A stretch of 64,000 nucleotides of DNA from Monodelphis domestica. Its lineage: Eukaryota; Chordata; Mammalia; Didelphimorphia; Didelphidae. The first letter of the stretch is position 1. Each line of letters opens with the position of its first letter. Under the pieces are notes generated by a model. The model saw only the letters and a list, made by a program, of their open reading frames with translations. It was not told the DNA's origin and did not search any database. Positions 47,607 to 59,300 of the stretch are shown piece by piece. Location: NCBI RefSeq assembly GCF_027887165.1, contig NC_077230.1:343350459-343414458 (forward strand), in the 5' to 3' direction. Position numbers and translations under genes: made by a program.

Positions 47607-47677
47607 CCTGATGGGGAAATAATCTCGGAAATATCTCCACACAGCCCAATTTCTCACCCATTTTGATCTCCTGCCAC
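47607..47677 (-). CDS. DGAT2: DGAT2 exon 4
   Basis: A 71-base exon encoding GGRRSKWVRNWAVWRYFRDY followed by FPIR. It carries the YFP motif that is conserved in DGAT2-family enzymes and important for activity. The acceptor is TTCCTAAAG and the donor is AGG|GTAAGT, giving phase 0 at the 3' side. The last codon is AGG (Arg) where human has CAG (Gln); the donor fits the GTAAGT consensus perfectly. A SINE begins about 90 bp upstream in intron 3. Confidence 0.95.
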
Positions 47678-47768
47678 CTTTAGGAAGAAGAGGATAGCCC
47701 ATGTTATGAAATGGAATGAAGGTCCAGTGGACACAATATAGGACACAGGAGGCATAAAAGGCCCTAGA

Positions 47769-47973
47769 GAGGGGACAGCTGGGTGGCTCAATGTATTGAG
47801 AGCCAGGCCTAGAGATGGGAGGTCCTAGATACAATTATGCCCTCAGATACTTCCTAGCTGTGTGACCTTGGGCAAGTCACTTAACCCCCATTGCCTAGCC
47901 CTACCACTCTTCTGTCTTGGAACCAATACATAGTACTGATTCTAAGGCAGAAGGTAAGGGTAAAAAAAAAAAT
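47769..47973 (+). mobile_element. Marsupial SINE with target duplications
   Basis: Full-length: GGGACAGCTGGGTGGCTCAA, GCCAGGCCTAGAGATGGGAG, TGTGTGACCTTGGGCAAGTC and a poly(A) tail. Duplications GGCCCTAGA at 47760-47768 and 47974-47982. It sits about 90 bp from DGAT2 exon 4, in intron 3. Confidence 0.93.
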
Positions 47974-48069
47974 GGCCCTAGAAGTACTTCACCTAGTAGT
48001 TCTAGGTTCTGCCCTAGGCAGCACTACATCTCATCAAGGACAATAACAAGTAGCAGGAAGGATGATGAG

Positions 48070-48445
48070 ACTGAAGACTGGGCAATAATAGGACTGGGTG
48101 AACAATTAGGGGAGTTTAACCTTTTAAAGAAGACAAGACTTGGGGAGAGGAGGAGTGATAAATGATTTTAAATATGTGAAGGTGGAAGAGGAGAACACAC
48201 TTGTTCTGCTTGGCTCGAAAAAGCACAGCTACAAATAATGGGGGAAGTTGTAGAAAGGTTTTACCTTAACATAAGGAAAAAATTCCTAACAATGGATTTT
48301 TCTCAAGAAGTGGAAAGTTCCCTATCACTAGAAGTATTCAGATACTTGTCAGGGATCTCTTAAAAGGAAATTCCTGATCAGGTGCAGGTTGGTTGGACCA
48401 GACAACTTCTGAAGCCCCTTCCAACTCTGATTCTTTGGGGAATGA
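48070..48445 (+). mobile_element. L3/CR1 LINE 3' end
   Basis: TTTAACCTTTTAAAGAAGAC, CTGCTTGGCTCGAAAAAGC, AACATAAGGAAAAAATTCCT and the ending GGTTGGTTGGACCAGACAAC with CCCCTTCCAACTCTGATTC is the CR1/L3 terminus. It stops less than 80 bp before DGAT2 exon 3. Confidence 0.75.
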
Positions 48446-48518
48446 CTTTCTCTGAATACAAAATTTAGGGGGCAAAAGCCAGGCTACCCAGGAAACAATA
48501 AGACTGGGGATTGTGTAC

Positions 48519-48626
48519 CTTTCTTTGGGGTATTCCAGTCAAAAATCAGCCATGTGAAATACAGTACTGAGATCAGCCAACAATCTGTGCAGAATATGTA
48601 CATAAAGATGAGACTGCATGTAATTC
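48519..48626 (-). CDS. DGAT2: DGAT2 exon 3
   Basis: This 108-base exon is too short and too interrupted by introns to appear as a long open frame, but it translates to ITCSLIFMYIFCTDCWLISV followed by LYFTWLIFDWNTPKK, matching the human block VACSAILMYIFCTDCWLIAV and what follows. It holds the second half of the hydrophobic membrane hairpin, ending at the cytosolic NTPKKGGRRS segment. The acceptor is CCCCCCATAG and the donor is AAAG|GTACAC. Phase is 1 on both sides, which joins correctly to exons 2 and 4. Confidence 0.95.
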
Positions 48627-49839
48627 CTATGGGGGGAAACATCAAAGAATCAGTGGAAGCTTAACAACCATAAAAATCCAACCCCCTCATTTACAAAAGA
48701 AAACAGACTCAGAGAAATGACATCCTCCAGTTCAGAGAAAGAAAAAAACCCTCCATTCCTGTCCATTCTTTTGCATCTCCTGTCCAGGTTTTACCACAAG
48801 TTTTCTATAGGATATCTGCCCAATGTACTGGAAGCCTTTTCTAATTTCTCCTGACACTGTGAGTATAACAGTGGGAGCATCCAGGTACTTATCATTCCTT
48901 GCCACATGACTAGTCCTCCTTCTTGTATAATTCCCTGATGCCATCATTTTTTATTGCCATAACTCTACAAAGCTCTTCATTAGCTCTATGTTGTAGCTTG
49001 CTCATATGCATCATACTCCTACCCATTGCCCATTGTAGGACATCTATTTTCAATTCTTCAAAGACTGCTATATTCCATATCTTATAGCTAAGACCAGCAG
49101 ACAGTATTAAAAACACGGGCCTTTGTTTCTGGTAGAAGTTTGGAGTCATTAAATGAACTTTGTAATATCCAATTTTCCTCTTGATTAATTCTGGGTCAGC
49201 TTATTCATTTGTATTGTCATGATCTGAGCCAAACACATTCTTTCATTCTAATGCTGTATATATAACTTTCAAACCTGTCTATGTTCATACATTTATTAAG
49301 TTATAGAGGCAGGAATAAGTTAAGTCAACACAATAAGCATTTATGAAGCATCTACTATGTGCTACACTGTGTTAAGTACTGGGAATAAGACTCGGCATCT
49401 TAACTTCCAACCCAGGGCTTTTTCCATTCTCTCTCATTTGATATCTTTTAAACAACCTTGTGTGGTATTTATTCAAATATTTATTAAGCATTTTGCTATA
49501 TGCAAAGGCCTTTGACTTTTGCTTGGGGCTTGGGATACAAACATAAAATAAAATCTCTTATTGGTTCTGTCCCTTCCTCTACTGATCTTTACTCAAATAC
49601 TCTTCAGTATGTGGAATTATGATTACATTTGTTTGTATATAGGCTGTGAGGCTTTCTAAGACCCTCCTTGCTGTGAAGGTCTCTCTCCTCCACTTTTCTG
49701 AGTTGTGTGTCATGTGATTCTTTCCACCATCCCATCTACAAGGAGAAGGTAAACTCCTCCAGGGCAGGGTATATTCCCTTTTCTGGTTTTTGTCCCCTCA
49801 AACCTAGCATAGTGTCTTACTTTATGTATATAGGAGCAC

Positions 49840-50861
49840 TCACAGTTCAATGTCAACTTTGAAGGAAGTCTCCATTGGAGAGCTGCAAGAATTTGTGCTT
49901 GGCCCTGTGCTGTTTAAAACTTTTATCAATGGAATATAAAGGCACAGCTATAATGCTCATCAGATCTGCAGCTGACAATAAGTTGGAGGAAACAGTTAAT
50001 ATTTTGAATGACAAAGTCAAGACCCCAAAAGATCCTGCCAGGCTAGAGCACTGGGGCTGAATATATTAAGATGAAATTCAACACAAGATAAAGGTAACTA
50101 ACATCTTACATTTGGGATTTTTTAAAAATCAACTTCATAAGAACAGAATGGGGGAGGCATGGATATATAACATTTTGTCTGAAAAAAAAAATAGGGTTTT
50201 TCAGGGACAGAAGGGAATAAACAATAAATGTCTACTATGTTCCAGGCATGCAAACACTACCCCATTTGATCCTCACAACAACCCTGTGAGGTAGATGTAG
50301 TTATAATCTCCATTTTACATTAAGGAAACTGGGGCAACCAAAGGTTAACTCACTTACCCAGGGTCACATAGCTAGTGGCTATATAAGGCCAAATCTGAAC
50401 TCAGGTTCTTCCTTGATCCAGGTCCAGTAGTCTTATCTACCCGTACCATGTTTCAGTTAACTATAAGCTCAATTAATCAGCAGTATGATTTGGAAGCCAA
50501 GAAGGTAACACAATTTTGAGTTTGAATGAGAAATTTAGCTGAGGGAGAAAGAGGTGATAATAGTTCCTCAGTATTCTTCCCTGGATGACTGTTCAGGACA
50601 TTACAGTTTAAGGAAGTGAAAAATGCTAAGGGGAAGGCAACCAGGATCGTAAAGATTCTTGAGTATATGCCACAATGTGAATCATTTGAAGGAAGTGGGG
50701 ATATTTATCCTGGGGAAAAAAAAAACTCAAGATACATGATAACTGTGTTCTTGTACCTGAAGGGCTGGCCTTGGAAGGGAGAAGGAATTAGACTTGTTCT
50801 GTTGTTTAAAGGGGGAAAAGGGGTTAATTTTAAAAGGGTTGGGCTGGATTATTTAAGAGTA
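49840..50861 (+). mobile_element. L3/CR1 LINE, RT end and 3' part, first half
   Basis: The frames around 49890-50130 encode LGPVLFKTFIN, then DNKLEE, ARLEHWG, MKFN and LTFG-like pieces that match the CR1/L3 reverse transcriptase series LGPVLFNIFIND...DDTKLGG...KMKFNKDK...VLHLG. After a MAR1-like insertion (50222-50445) it continues: GAAAAATGCTAAGGGGAAGG, GGGATATTTATCCTGGGG and TGAAGGGCTGGCCTTGGAAG. It is split by the solo LTR at 50862 and resumes at 51613. Confidence 0.8.
50222..50445 (+). mobile_element. MAR1-like CORE-SINE inside the L3
   Basis: TGTCTACTATGTTCCAGGCA, TTGATCCTCACAACAACCCT, CATTTTACATTAAGGAAACT and GGTCACATAGCTAGTGGC; inserted in the older L3 LINE. Confidence 0.75.
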
Positions 50862-51612
50862 TGGTCACCAGGAATTTAATTTATTCCAAAGAGATTTATT
50901 TACAATTTATTTGCAAAATGTAAAAAGAGTGAAGTAAGAAAATCAGAGAGAGGATAAGGTAAGATATCTAGCCTAAGCACTAAGTAATTTACTCCCGGAC
51001 CCTGGCTCAACCCAGGCAGGGAGAGTTAGTCCTTCGGCCACAGCAAAGCTGAGGACCTGAGAAAGTCTCTCTGAAGAGGTAAGTCTCTCCTGAGGTTAGT
51101 TTTTTCAGAAAATCCAGAAGTTAAGAGAGTCAGCCTTTCACTCACCACATGTCAGTTCAAAGGAAGAGATTTTAGAACAGCCTCACCAGGAACAGCATCT
51201 CAGGTCCAGTCTCTACTCCAAAGAATGAAGAATTGTCTCCAGTCTCCACTTCCATAGAATGAAGAACTGTTCCTCACAGGAAGTGACAGCTCCTTTTAAA
51301 GACACTTCTTTTGCATCACTTCCTGTGTCTTCCCCTAATTTTATGTCTACCAATCACAGTTGATGCTTTGCTTTTAAGACTGCCCAGGGGCAGTTAGTTT
51401 AATTCTGATTCATCACTCACTACTGCACACGTGGGTCACAGACCTCCCACATGGGATGTTTACACTTTTGGTGATTAGATCTAAAAATGGGCAGATCTCC
51501 ATACTCAACTTTTAAGTAGGGTGTTTAAACTTTTGGTGATTAAATCTAAAAATAGGAAGGGGTTACAATTTTAATCTTCATGAACATGGGAGAGTTAATT
51601 TTAATCTTCACA
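50862..51612 (-). repeat. Solo LTR, minus strand, inside the L3
   Basis: About 751 bp. In its own orientation it begins TGTGAAGATTAAAATTAACT and ends near CCTGGTGACCA after an AATAAA signal. U3 holds a direct duplication around ACTTTTGGTGATTAAATCTA (plus-strand 51466-51490 and 51528-51552) and another around GAATGAAGAA (51224-51265). Removing it rejoins the L3. It differs from the 25-30 kb LTR family. The target duplication is not clear by eye. It is old and broken, without internal genes. Confidence 0.8.
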
Positions 51613-51850
51613 ATAGGGCCTGAAGGGAACATGAGGTAGAAGCTGCCTACTGGCAAAGTGAGGTCAGATAGCAGGAAAAAACTTCTTCCTAATCACAGAA
51701 GTTCAGAAGAACAATGGGCTGCCTTGGGAGGTATTGCGTCATAGAAGGATGGATGCCCTTCTGACAGGTATATTATCATAAGGATTCCTTTAAGGTTGGA
51801 CTGGAAGGTCAATGATGACCAACTTTAAAATGCCATGATTCTGTGACTCT
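51613..51850 (+). mobile_element. L3/CR1 LINE 3' end, second half
   Basis: GGGCCTGAAGGGAACATGAG, AGGAAAAAACTTCTTCCTAA, GAACAATGGGCTGCCTTGGG, GGTTGGACTGGAAGGTCAAT and GATTCTGTGACTCTG give the L3 terminus, continuing the copy before the LTR. Confidence 0.8.
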
Positions 51851-51854
51851 GGTC

Positions 51855-52640
51855 TTGAATAGAGATTTCAACATGCAGTTGAAAATATCAAGGGAATGCA
51901 TTCCAGGAATAGGAGATGGCCTGGGCAAATGCAGAGGTAAAAGAGGCCAAGGGAAAACTGGTTAATAGGCATAAATAAGAAGCCCTAATACCAGGTGGTA
52001 AATTTGACCTCACAGGAATCACTAAAACTCGGTAGAGCTAAACATACAATTAGAATATGGTAGCAGCTAGTCAAGTCCTGCTTAACTAGATTTGTAAACA
52101 CTTATAAAATATCTACTATGTGCACAGTATAGGTAGACAGTTGGAGAGATATAACATTTAGATAAGACAAAAGACCTTGTCCTCACAAAGCCTACACAGA
52201 AGGAGTATGAAATAAGTGCTAGAAAGAGAATGCTAGCAAAAACTACCTACAGATGAAGGTTGAAAGCAACTACTTCAGAATAAAACCACAGAATAATGGA
52301 AGAAAGAGAAGTTATGGAGGCAGGGGAGGCCTAGGTCTGAATTTCAGCTAAGACAATTATTAGCTCTGCAGCTAATACCTCAGATGAAAAAGGGGGCCGT
52401 CATACTTGGCACCATGTAGTCACAACATTTTTACAGACCTGTTTTACAGAAATGCAACTAATAGGAATAGATAATAGCACATAGTGCTTAAAAGCTGGCA
52501 AAGCACTTTCTGTACATCTGTATATATGGTATGCATGCTCATTTGATCTTAGAATTTTCTAAGAGGTGGTTGGTAAATATTAGCCAAAGACTTTATATTT
52601 TATCCTACAGAGAATAGAAAACTGGAGGTTTTGAATCAGA
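51855..52640 (+). repeat. Unnamed old interspersed repeat, diverged copy
   Basis: GAATGCATTCCAGGAATAGG, TATCTACTATGTGCACAGTA, AAAGACCTTGTCCTCACAAA and ATATTTTATCCTACAGAGAA show its parts, not all in the usual order, so more than one fragment may be present. Confidence 0.45.
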
Positions 52641-52680
52641 GGAATGGCAAAGTGAAAATTGTGTATTAAAAATAACTGAT

Positions 52681-52866
52681 GGGGCAGCTGGGTGGCTCAT
52701 TGGATTGAGAACCAAGCCCAGAGATGGGAGGTCCTGGATTCAAATTTGGCCTCAAACACTTCCTGGCTGTGTGAAGCTGTGCAAGTCACTTAACCCCCAC
52801 TGCCTAGCCCTTAATGCTCTTCTGCATACTGGTTCTAAGGCAGAAGGTAAGGGTTTCAAAAAATAA
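52681..52866 (+). mobile_element. Marsupial tRNA-derived SINE
   Basis: GGGGCAGCTGGGTGGCTCAT, TGGATTCAAATTTGGCCTC and CAAGTCACTTAACCCCCACT; slightly shortened in its 3' half. Confidence 0.9.
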
Positions 52867-53430
52867 AAGATAACTTACATGTAGATGCAGCATTATGGTT
52901 TGAGAAATACTGTCTACATATTTTCTCATAATTTCCCTGTGAGGGAGGTACTAATACCTATTTTACACACAAGAAAATTGAGGCTCAGAAATGTTACTTG
53001 ATTCGCTATTAAGTTTCACAGTTAGGATTCTAATTCAGGCCTTTCCTAATTCCACATCTAGCATCCATTCAGACCATACTGTCTCTGCTAGCTGCATGAA
53101 CCAGCATGGTGTTGATGAAAGTGTCTAGAGTAAGTACTTACTCTTCTGTATTATTATAGACAAATCCCTTTCCTTCTCTGGGCTTCAGTTTCCTCAACTG
53201 TAAAATGAAAGGACTAGACTAGATCTTCAGTTTTGAATCCTATCAATATATATTTTACAGATGAGGTATATTAAATATAAAGACAAACACAGCTATCCCA
53301 GAATGGAATGGTCTGACTTGGGGGTGATGTTTTTTAATCACTGAAAGTCTTAAAAGTAGACAGTAACTGATCAGTAGTTGGGGGTCTTGGAACAGAGTTA
53401 TGCTTCAGGTCTCTAAGATGTATTGAGTCC

Positions 53431-53490
53431 TTTTTTTTTTTAAACCCTTATCTTCTGTCTAGAATCAATTGATTCTAAGGCAGAAAAGCT
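53431..53490 (-). mobile_element. Marsupial SINE, truncated 3' end
   Basis: Poly(T), AAACCCTTATCTTCTGTCTA and TTGATTCTAAGGCAGAAAAG: only the last 60 bp of the SINE, minus strand. Confidence 0.75.
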
Positions 53491-55362
53491 GTCTGTTCTT
53501 GGGTTGCTCTTCATCTTCACTCATGCCTCTGAAGTTTCCCTGGTTTCTTTCAAGATTCAGCCTAAATCCCGCCTCCTGAAGGGGACCTTTTCTGGTCCCC
53601 TCAGTTTTTAGTGTCTGCCCCCCATCTGAGACTATATTCTATTTGCCTTATATGTATCTTTATTTTCCCAGTTATTTATATGTTGTTTCCCAAATCAGAA
53701 TGTGAGCTCCTTGAGAAGGACTATTTTTGCTTCTTTGTATCTGAAGTGGTCAGCATATTGACTGACTGGCTAAGATTGTATAAAATTGAACACTGAAGAG
53801 TGATTTACCCAGGAAGCACATAATGGACAAATAAGAGCCAGAGCCAGAAGCCTAGTTCTTGACACCCACCCAGTCTAGCCACCTTCCTACCATACTCCAC
53901 CATCAGTCCTGATTCAACTCCTTTGCAATTGGTTGAGGAGAGGTACAGCCTTAAAGGAGGGCTCTGAGAAACAAATTCAGGATTAAATTTGAAAGTGGTT
54001 TCAACACAAGTCCCTGGTTACAAAACTGGGCACTGCCCGCCCCTCTAGGCCAGCTAGTTTGGTTAGAGGACCAATGGGGGAGTGTGACATTGGCAAGAGG
54101 GTTAATTATCACTGGTATGTGGGGCCTCAAGCTTGATGATGAGGTCCCCACCTGCCAAGCTTCCCAAACAAGCTCATCTTCCCACCCCCTCAGTATGCTG
54201 CAACCAGCAAGCTTTGGCCTGGAGGAGTGACAGGTAAGGAGCCCTAGCAGGTTTGCCAGCTCTGGGTTTGGTCAGGATCAATTATTAACTTGGAAACTAT
54301 GAAACCAGCCAAGCTGGAAGGCTCTGATAATCCAAGGCTATGCTTGTCCTACTAAGGTCTCTAATCTGATTCCAGGCTTCTGAAAGGAAGAGCTTGGGAA
54401 CAGGGTCAGAGAAAGGGAAGAGGAGATCATGTGGATTTATTTCAGGTTCCAGAACTGGACCACTGTGGTCTGGCCTAGCCAGTTTAGTAGTTAGTGAATG
54501 AAGTTAAATAAAGATGAAAGCCTAGGCCCTTGCCTGAGGCCCAATGCCAGCCCCAGGCTCAGAATGATCCCTAACCTTTCTGGCTCCCATTTTCTTTATA
54601 TGTTAAAAATGGGTATAATAATTCCTAAAGCATGCCTCACTTCTAGGGCTGATGTAAGGCATAATAAATGATAAAGCGCCCAGATTCTTAGAGGGGTTAT
54701 TATTACCAATATAATCGCCTTCACTCAAATTCTGCTCAGATGTCTTATCTTACTAAGGTCTCCCTAGATTCTAGTCTAGAAGAGTGGGAATTCTAGTAGG
54801 TCTTCCCAAGCTAGTGAATCCTTAAGCATAGATCCAAAGAGGGCCTGCATGTTTGTTACCTCAAGACCAGCCTAGCCAAGTATGGAAAAGTTCAACAACA
54901 AGTTGGCCAAATGTGATGATGAGGCTTTTGCCCATGGAAACTCACTAAGATGGCCTTTGAAGGCATGGAAGGGTTAGTTCTACATTAGTGGAGGGAGTGC
55001 CCATTCAGATGAAATAACAAATTCGTGAAGTACTGAAGTAACACATAATCAAAACTGTTCTCTCCCCCTTCCACATTCCCCACTATTCCTCAGCCTCCCT
55101 GTCATTCCTTCAGTCAATATAACATTTGCTAGCTATGTGACCATGGACACAAAAGCTCTCTCCTCTGAAACCCAGTTTTCTTACTGCTAATTACTTCTTC
55201 TCTCAACCTCACAAAGGCTAATGTAAGGAAACCATTTTGCCTAACTTTAAGTATTTCACTTACCTTTTTTGTTCTGTTTGTCAGGGAACAGCTAACTATT
55301 TTTTGCCTTTCTAAGCATGAGTTTTCATACCCTAACCCCAAGAGTAACAATAGCCATCTTAC

Positions 55363-55491
55363 CCAAGACAAGGAAGGAAAGGACCCATTGTAGCACAGAG
55401 ATGACCTGAAGCTGTTTCTCAACCTTAGATTTATTTAGCCAGGGGATGGAGAACAAGTCCTGTAGTGCAGAGAGGATGCTAGAGCCAGTGC
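55363..55491 (-). CDS. DGAT2: DGAT2 exon 2
   Basis: The exon reads GTGSSILSALQDLF near its start and LQVISVLQWVLSFLVLG at its end, nearly identical to human DGAT2 from about residue 41 to 83. The acceptor is a pyrimidine-rich tract ending in TCTAG, and the donor is G|GTAAGA. Entry and exit phases are both 1. The C-terminal part is hydrophobic and begins the membrane hairpin that anchors DGAT2 in the ER. Differences from human are conservative: SIPWLNKSK replaces SVTWLNRSK. The upstream exon (about 40 codons in human) is not in the window, so this is the first coding block visible here. Confidence 0.96.
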
Positions 55492-56089
55492 CTAGAGCAG
55501 GAAAAAAAAAAAGAGAATCAGACTCCAGAATTTTCAGAATTACAGAAGCTCTGAACCAATTCAATCTAAGCCTAAACAAGAATCTCCTGATTAATGATTA
55601 TTTAGGTTCTGAGGTCTCCACTGCTAGGAAACTCCCTCTCTCCCAAGGTAATCCCTTCCATACCTAAAAAGCATTGCAAATTCTTTACAATGAACTCAAG
55701 TCTGCCTCTTGGCAGCTTCCATTCATCTCTCTAAACTGGTTGGCCATGAAAAACAAATCTAATTCCTCCTCCCCATGACAGACTCCAAGCACCATAGTCA
55801 ACTATCATGGCCCTCCCTGTTTTCTTTGAATGAAACATTTCCCAGAGCCTACAGTCTTCTGTCTTGCTCACTATCCAGTTTGTCAATATCTTTCCAGAAG
55901 TAAACATAATATTCTAGATGTGGATTGGTCAACGTAGAGAATAACAGGATTCTTTGACATTACAGATCACTCATTTACACATTTTCTGAGGGCATACAGT
56001 CCCTGTGTTCAATCCTGGGGTGGAGGAAGGAAAAGTGGAGGAACAAAGATGAACAAAACATAGTCTCTAGCCTCATAAAGGCTACCTGG

Positions 56090-56300
56090 CAGAAATGGCA
56101 TAGTGGGTGAAGTGCTGAACTTGGAATCATAAAGATATTAATGCAAATCTAACCTGGGGGCAAGATTTAAGGCATTTAAAGGTGTGAGAGAATGAGCAAA
56201 TCATTTAACTTTTGCATCTCAATTTCCTCATCTGTAAAATGAGAATAAGATCTGTAGTAATACTGCACAAGGTTCTCAGATGGCTCAAATGAGATCAAGT
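56090..56300 (+). mobile_element. MIR SINE
   Basis: AAATGGCATAGTGGGTGAAG, GAGCAAATCATTTAACTTTT, CAATTTCCTCATCTGTAAAA and AGGTTCTCAGATGGCTCAAA in MIR order. Confidence 0.7.
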
Positions 56301-59300
56301 AGCAATTTTAGAGCTTTAGAGTACAACTGAATTATTAAGCAAATAAAGCATATGTGATAAAAGAAATGCAGAGAGCACTTGGGAGGTTGGTGGAAGATGG
56401 CTACATTGGCTTTGAAGGGGGTAGGAAAGATAAAGGCTGAGAGGCTTAAAAAGAGAAGTAGCATTTAACCATATGATCCTAGAACAAGAGCTTGAGAGGA
56501 CAATAAAGTCCATCAAGTCCAGCCCTCTCATTTTACACATGAGGAAACTGAGGCCCTTGAGATGAAGTATTACCTTGCCAAAGTCATTCAGAAATTAAAG
56601 CCACAGGAGTAGAATTGGAACTCTAGGTCTTTCCAACTCCAAAACCAGTGGGGTTGTTTTTGTTTTTGTTTTTTTTGCTTCCTCTCTGAAAAAGAGAGAG
56701 GGTTTCAGTTGGCAAAGAGGATGTGGTGGCATCCAGGTCTTTATTCACAACTGATGCATAGATGGACAGTACAAATCTATTACTTCCATTTTAGAGAAAC
56801 ATGGGTTCAGAGAGAGAATGTAACACACCCAAAGCCACATAATCAAGAGCAAATGGTGGGGCTGGGATTGGAACCCAGGTTTTCTAACTCAAATTCATTG
56901 CACTGCCTCAACTATACCATATGGCATTGGTTAGGCAGAACAAAAAAATATTAGGAAGAAAATACAAGATGTGTTAAAGGAACAATTTGGCTGGAGCAAA
57001 GACTACAAGAGGAGCAATGGGATGTAAAAATGTAAAGGCGTGCTGATTCCAGTCTGTCAAAGATCTTGAAGGTCAGTCTATGCTGTATTTGATTTCGTTC
57101 ACACCTGAAAGTTTTTGAGGAGAGAAACGACATGGTCATTACTGTGTGCCTCTAAAACAAATCCAGATCCAGTATGTGTATAGATGCTGTATCAGGGAGG
57201 AAGATACCAGAGATGTGAACATTAGTTTGACAGTTGTTGCAAAAGCCCAGGCACAAAATGATAACTAGGGTGTGTGTCATGGGAGTGGGGAGAGGATAGA
57301 TTCAAGAGATTGTAGAGATAGAACTGAAAAAATTGAATAACTATATGGAGGATAGAGGATCCCTTTGCAGATTTCCTATTTTAAAAAACATGTATTTACA
57401 CCTTGATAACGGTAACAATCCTTTCCACTGTATTCTTTTCAAAGTGTTTTCTTGTCCGTGGATTAATTCAACACTGTAGTCTGTTCCTATGCTTTCTATG
57501 AGGGTTCAAAGGATTTAGGCTTATTAAGGACCTGACAACTTCTACTGTGAAAGCTGGAAGGGAATTTAGAGATGATCTAGTTCCCTCATTTCACAGAGAA
57601 AGGAAACTAATGGTAAGCAACAATGCTGGGATTTAAACATAGATCTTCTCATCCCAAACTCAATGATCTTTTTTTATATTATGATGCCTTTCCCCTGCCC
57701 CTTTGTTCTTGTGTATCTTGGATTTACAAAGCTCTCTGGAAAACTCTTTGCCAAGATATATAAGCAGTGAGCTACAAACTACTTGAAGAGAACCAAGACC
57801 TGGAGAAGAGTTTTTAGAAGCTATCCTAGCCTCAGAGTTTGCCAGTTACCAAAAAGTTGCTGAGAGATATTCAGGTGAGAGAGAACTGCAGGAGGAGGGA
57901 TACAGTATTAAGAGGTTCAGTCTTCCTTGGAAGCCTCTAAATCCTGTTCCTGATGATAGACCCACATCAGCTCAGGAAAAGATGACTTTTCAGCTAAGCT
58001 CTAGGATACTTACCCTCTCTCTCTCCCTTATTCCCTCCCCCAAACCCTGCCTTTAGTTCCAAAGATGAGAACTTTACTAATACTAATTAGTACCTCTGTA
58101 TAGTTAAATTAACAAGATCTAAAACTGTTATTAGGCTCTTGGGAAGGCAATCTATCAAAAAAAACCCATCAAAAAAGCTTAACAAGCCAGGAAAGGCAAC
58201 TGTATATGTGACAGAATTCCAACAAGGTGCCCTATTCCAACAAGGTGACTCATTCCATACTCCTGCATACATTCAACAGTGAAAGGAAATTTCAACTCTT
58301 CTTTTTAAAATCTGTACGAGTTCACAAGAGTCACACACTTCCTTGGTAATGTGTGGCATAGGAAGACCTTAGAAGGTAAAGTTTTTATTAATTCTAAAGT
58401 TAAATTTCTCCTACTATTGCTTCTTCTCTTGTCAAGAGAACCTAAGATTTCTCAGACAAACCAAAAGACATGGTCTCTTGGAACCCCAAATTGTAGGGGG
58501 GGGCAGTATTGGCTCTTGCCCACAGGAAAACTCCAATCTGAAGAAGGCAAAAGCCTCCTCCCTATTTTCAAGGAGTCCTCAGTTTGTGAAGAAACCTATA
58601 GAAGAAGTGACACAAACTTCTATTACCTGTCCCAACCTCCCAACTAATATTAAAATTCCCTCATTGACAAAGTAATTTTCTAGCTTGGAAGTTTCCAGAG
58701 AAAATTTGCATTTATAGTATTATTCACAGAATTTACAGTGAGAGGGAATCCAGAGATCACAAGATCATAGAATTAAGAGCCTGAAGGAACCTCAAAGGCC
58801 ATCAAGATGAGACTCTCATTTTTCTCAGACTAGGCACTGAGGCAAAGGATAAGTGACTTATCCAGGATCAGATAACTGGTAAGGGACATCTGAAACCCAG
58901 TCTTCCTACCTTAAAGCCCAGTGCCCTTACCACTCTAACAAAATGTCTGATAAGATTTAATTCTGTAAAATGTGATGAGATTTAGTTCTGTAAACTCACT
59001 TTTAGAGGAAGAACTATAAGGCTTGGAGAGTTTGAGTGACTGTCCTAGATAATACACAAGGAATAAATAACAGAGTCACATCTGCCTATAAATGCAATAC
59101 CTTTTCCACTACCCCAAGCTGCCTTTATGGAGGCAGGAAGTTTATATATTTACAGAAACCTGCAGTAGTGAGTGGGTGGGCAGAGGAAGGAGGTCCTTCT
59201 TGGCTAACCTGGGGATGACTCCTATCTCTACTTAACACAACTGGGAATGGATGGAAGGGGATGGAGGTGGTGATAGAAAGAATACCCTTTCTCAGAATCC

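Larger units (their letters stand above)
34088..55362 (-). other. DGAT2: DGAT2 introns 2-7: content
   Basis: The introns are 55362-48627, 48518-47678, 47606-41827, 41621-37008, 36832-36376 and 36172-34088. They hold no other gene that I can support. What they do hold is repeats: marsupial SINEs in both orientations, MIR/CORE-SINE fragments, one hAT element, L2 and L3/CR1 pieces and a solo LTR, each listed separately. Stretches such as 43.0-43.9 kb, 45.4-47.0 kb and 53.5-55.1 kb show no clear feature. Short open frames there are not supported by codon pattern or homology. Confidence 0.85.

Noticed and set aside
47523-47834. 103-codon minus-strand frame as a gene
   Set aside because: Only the 71 bases 47607-47677 are DGAT2 exon 4; the rest is intron and SINE.
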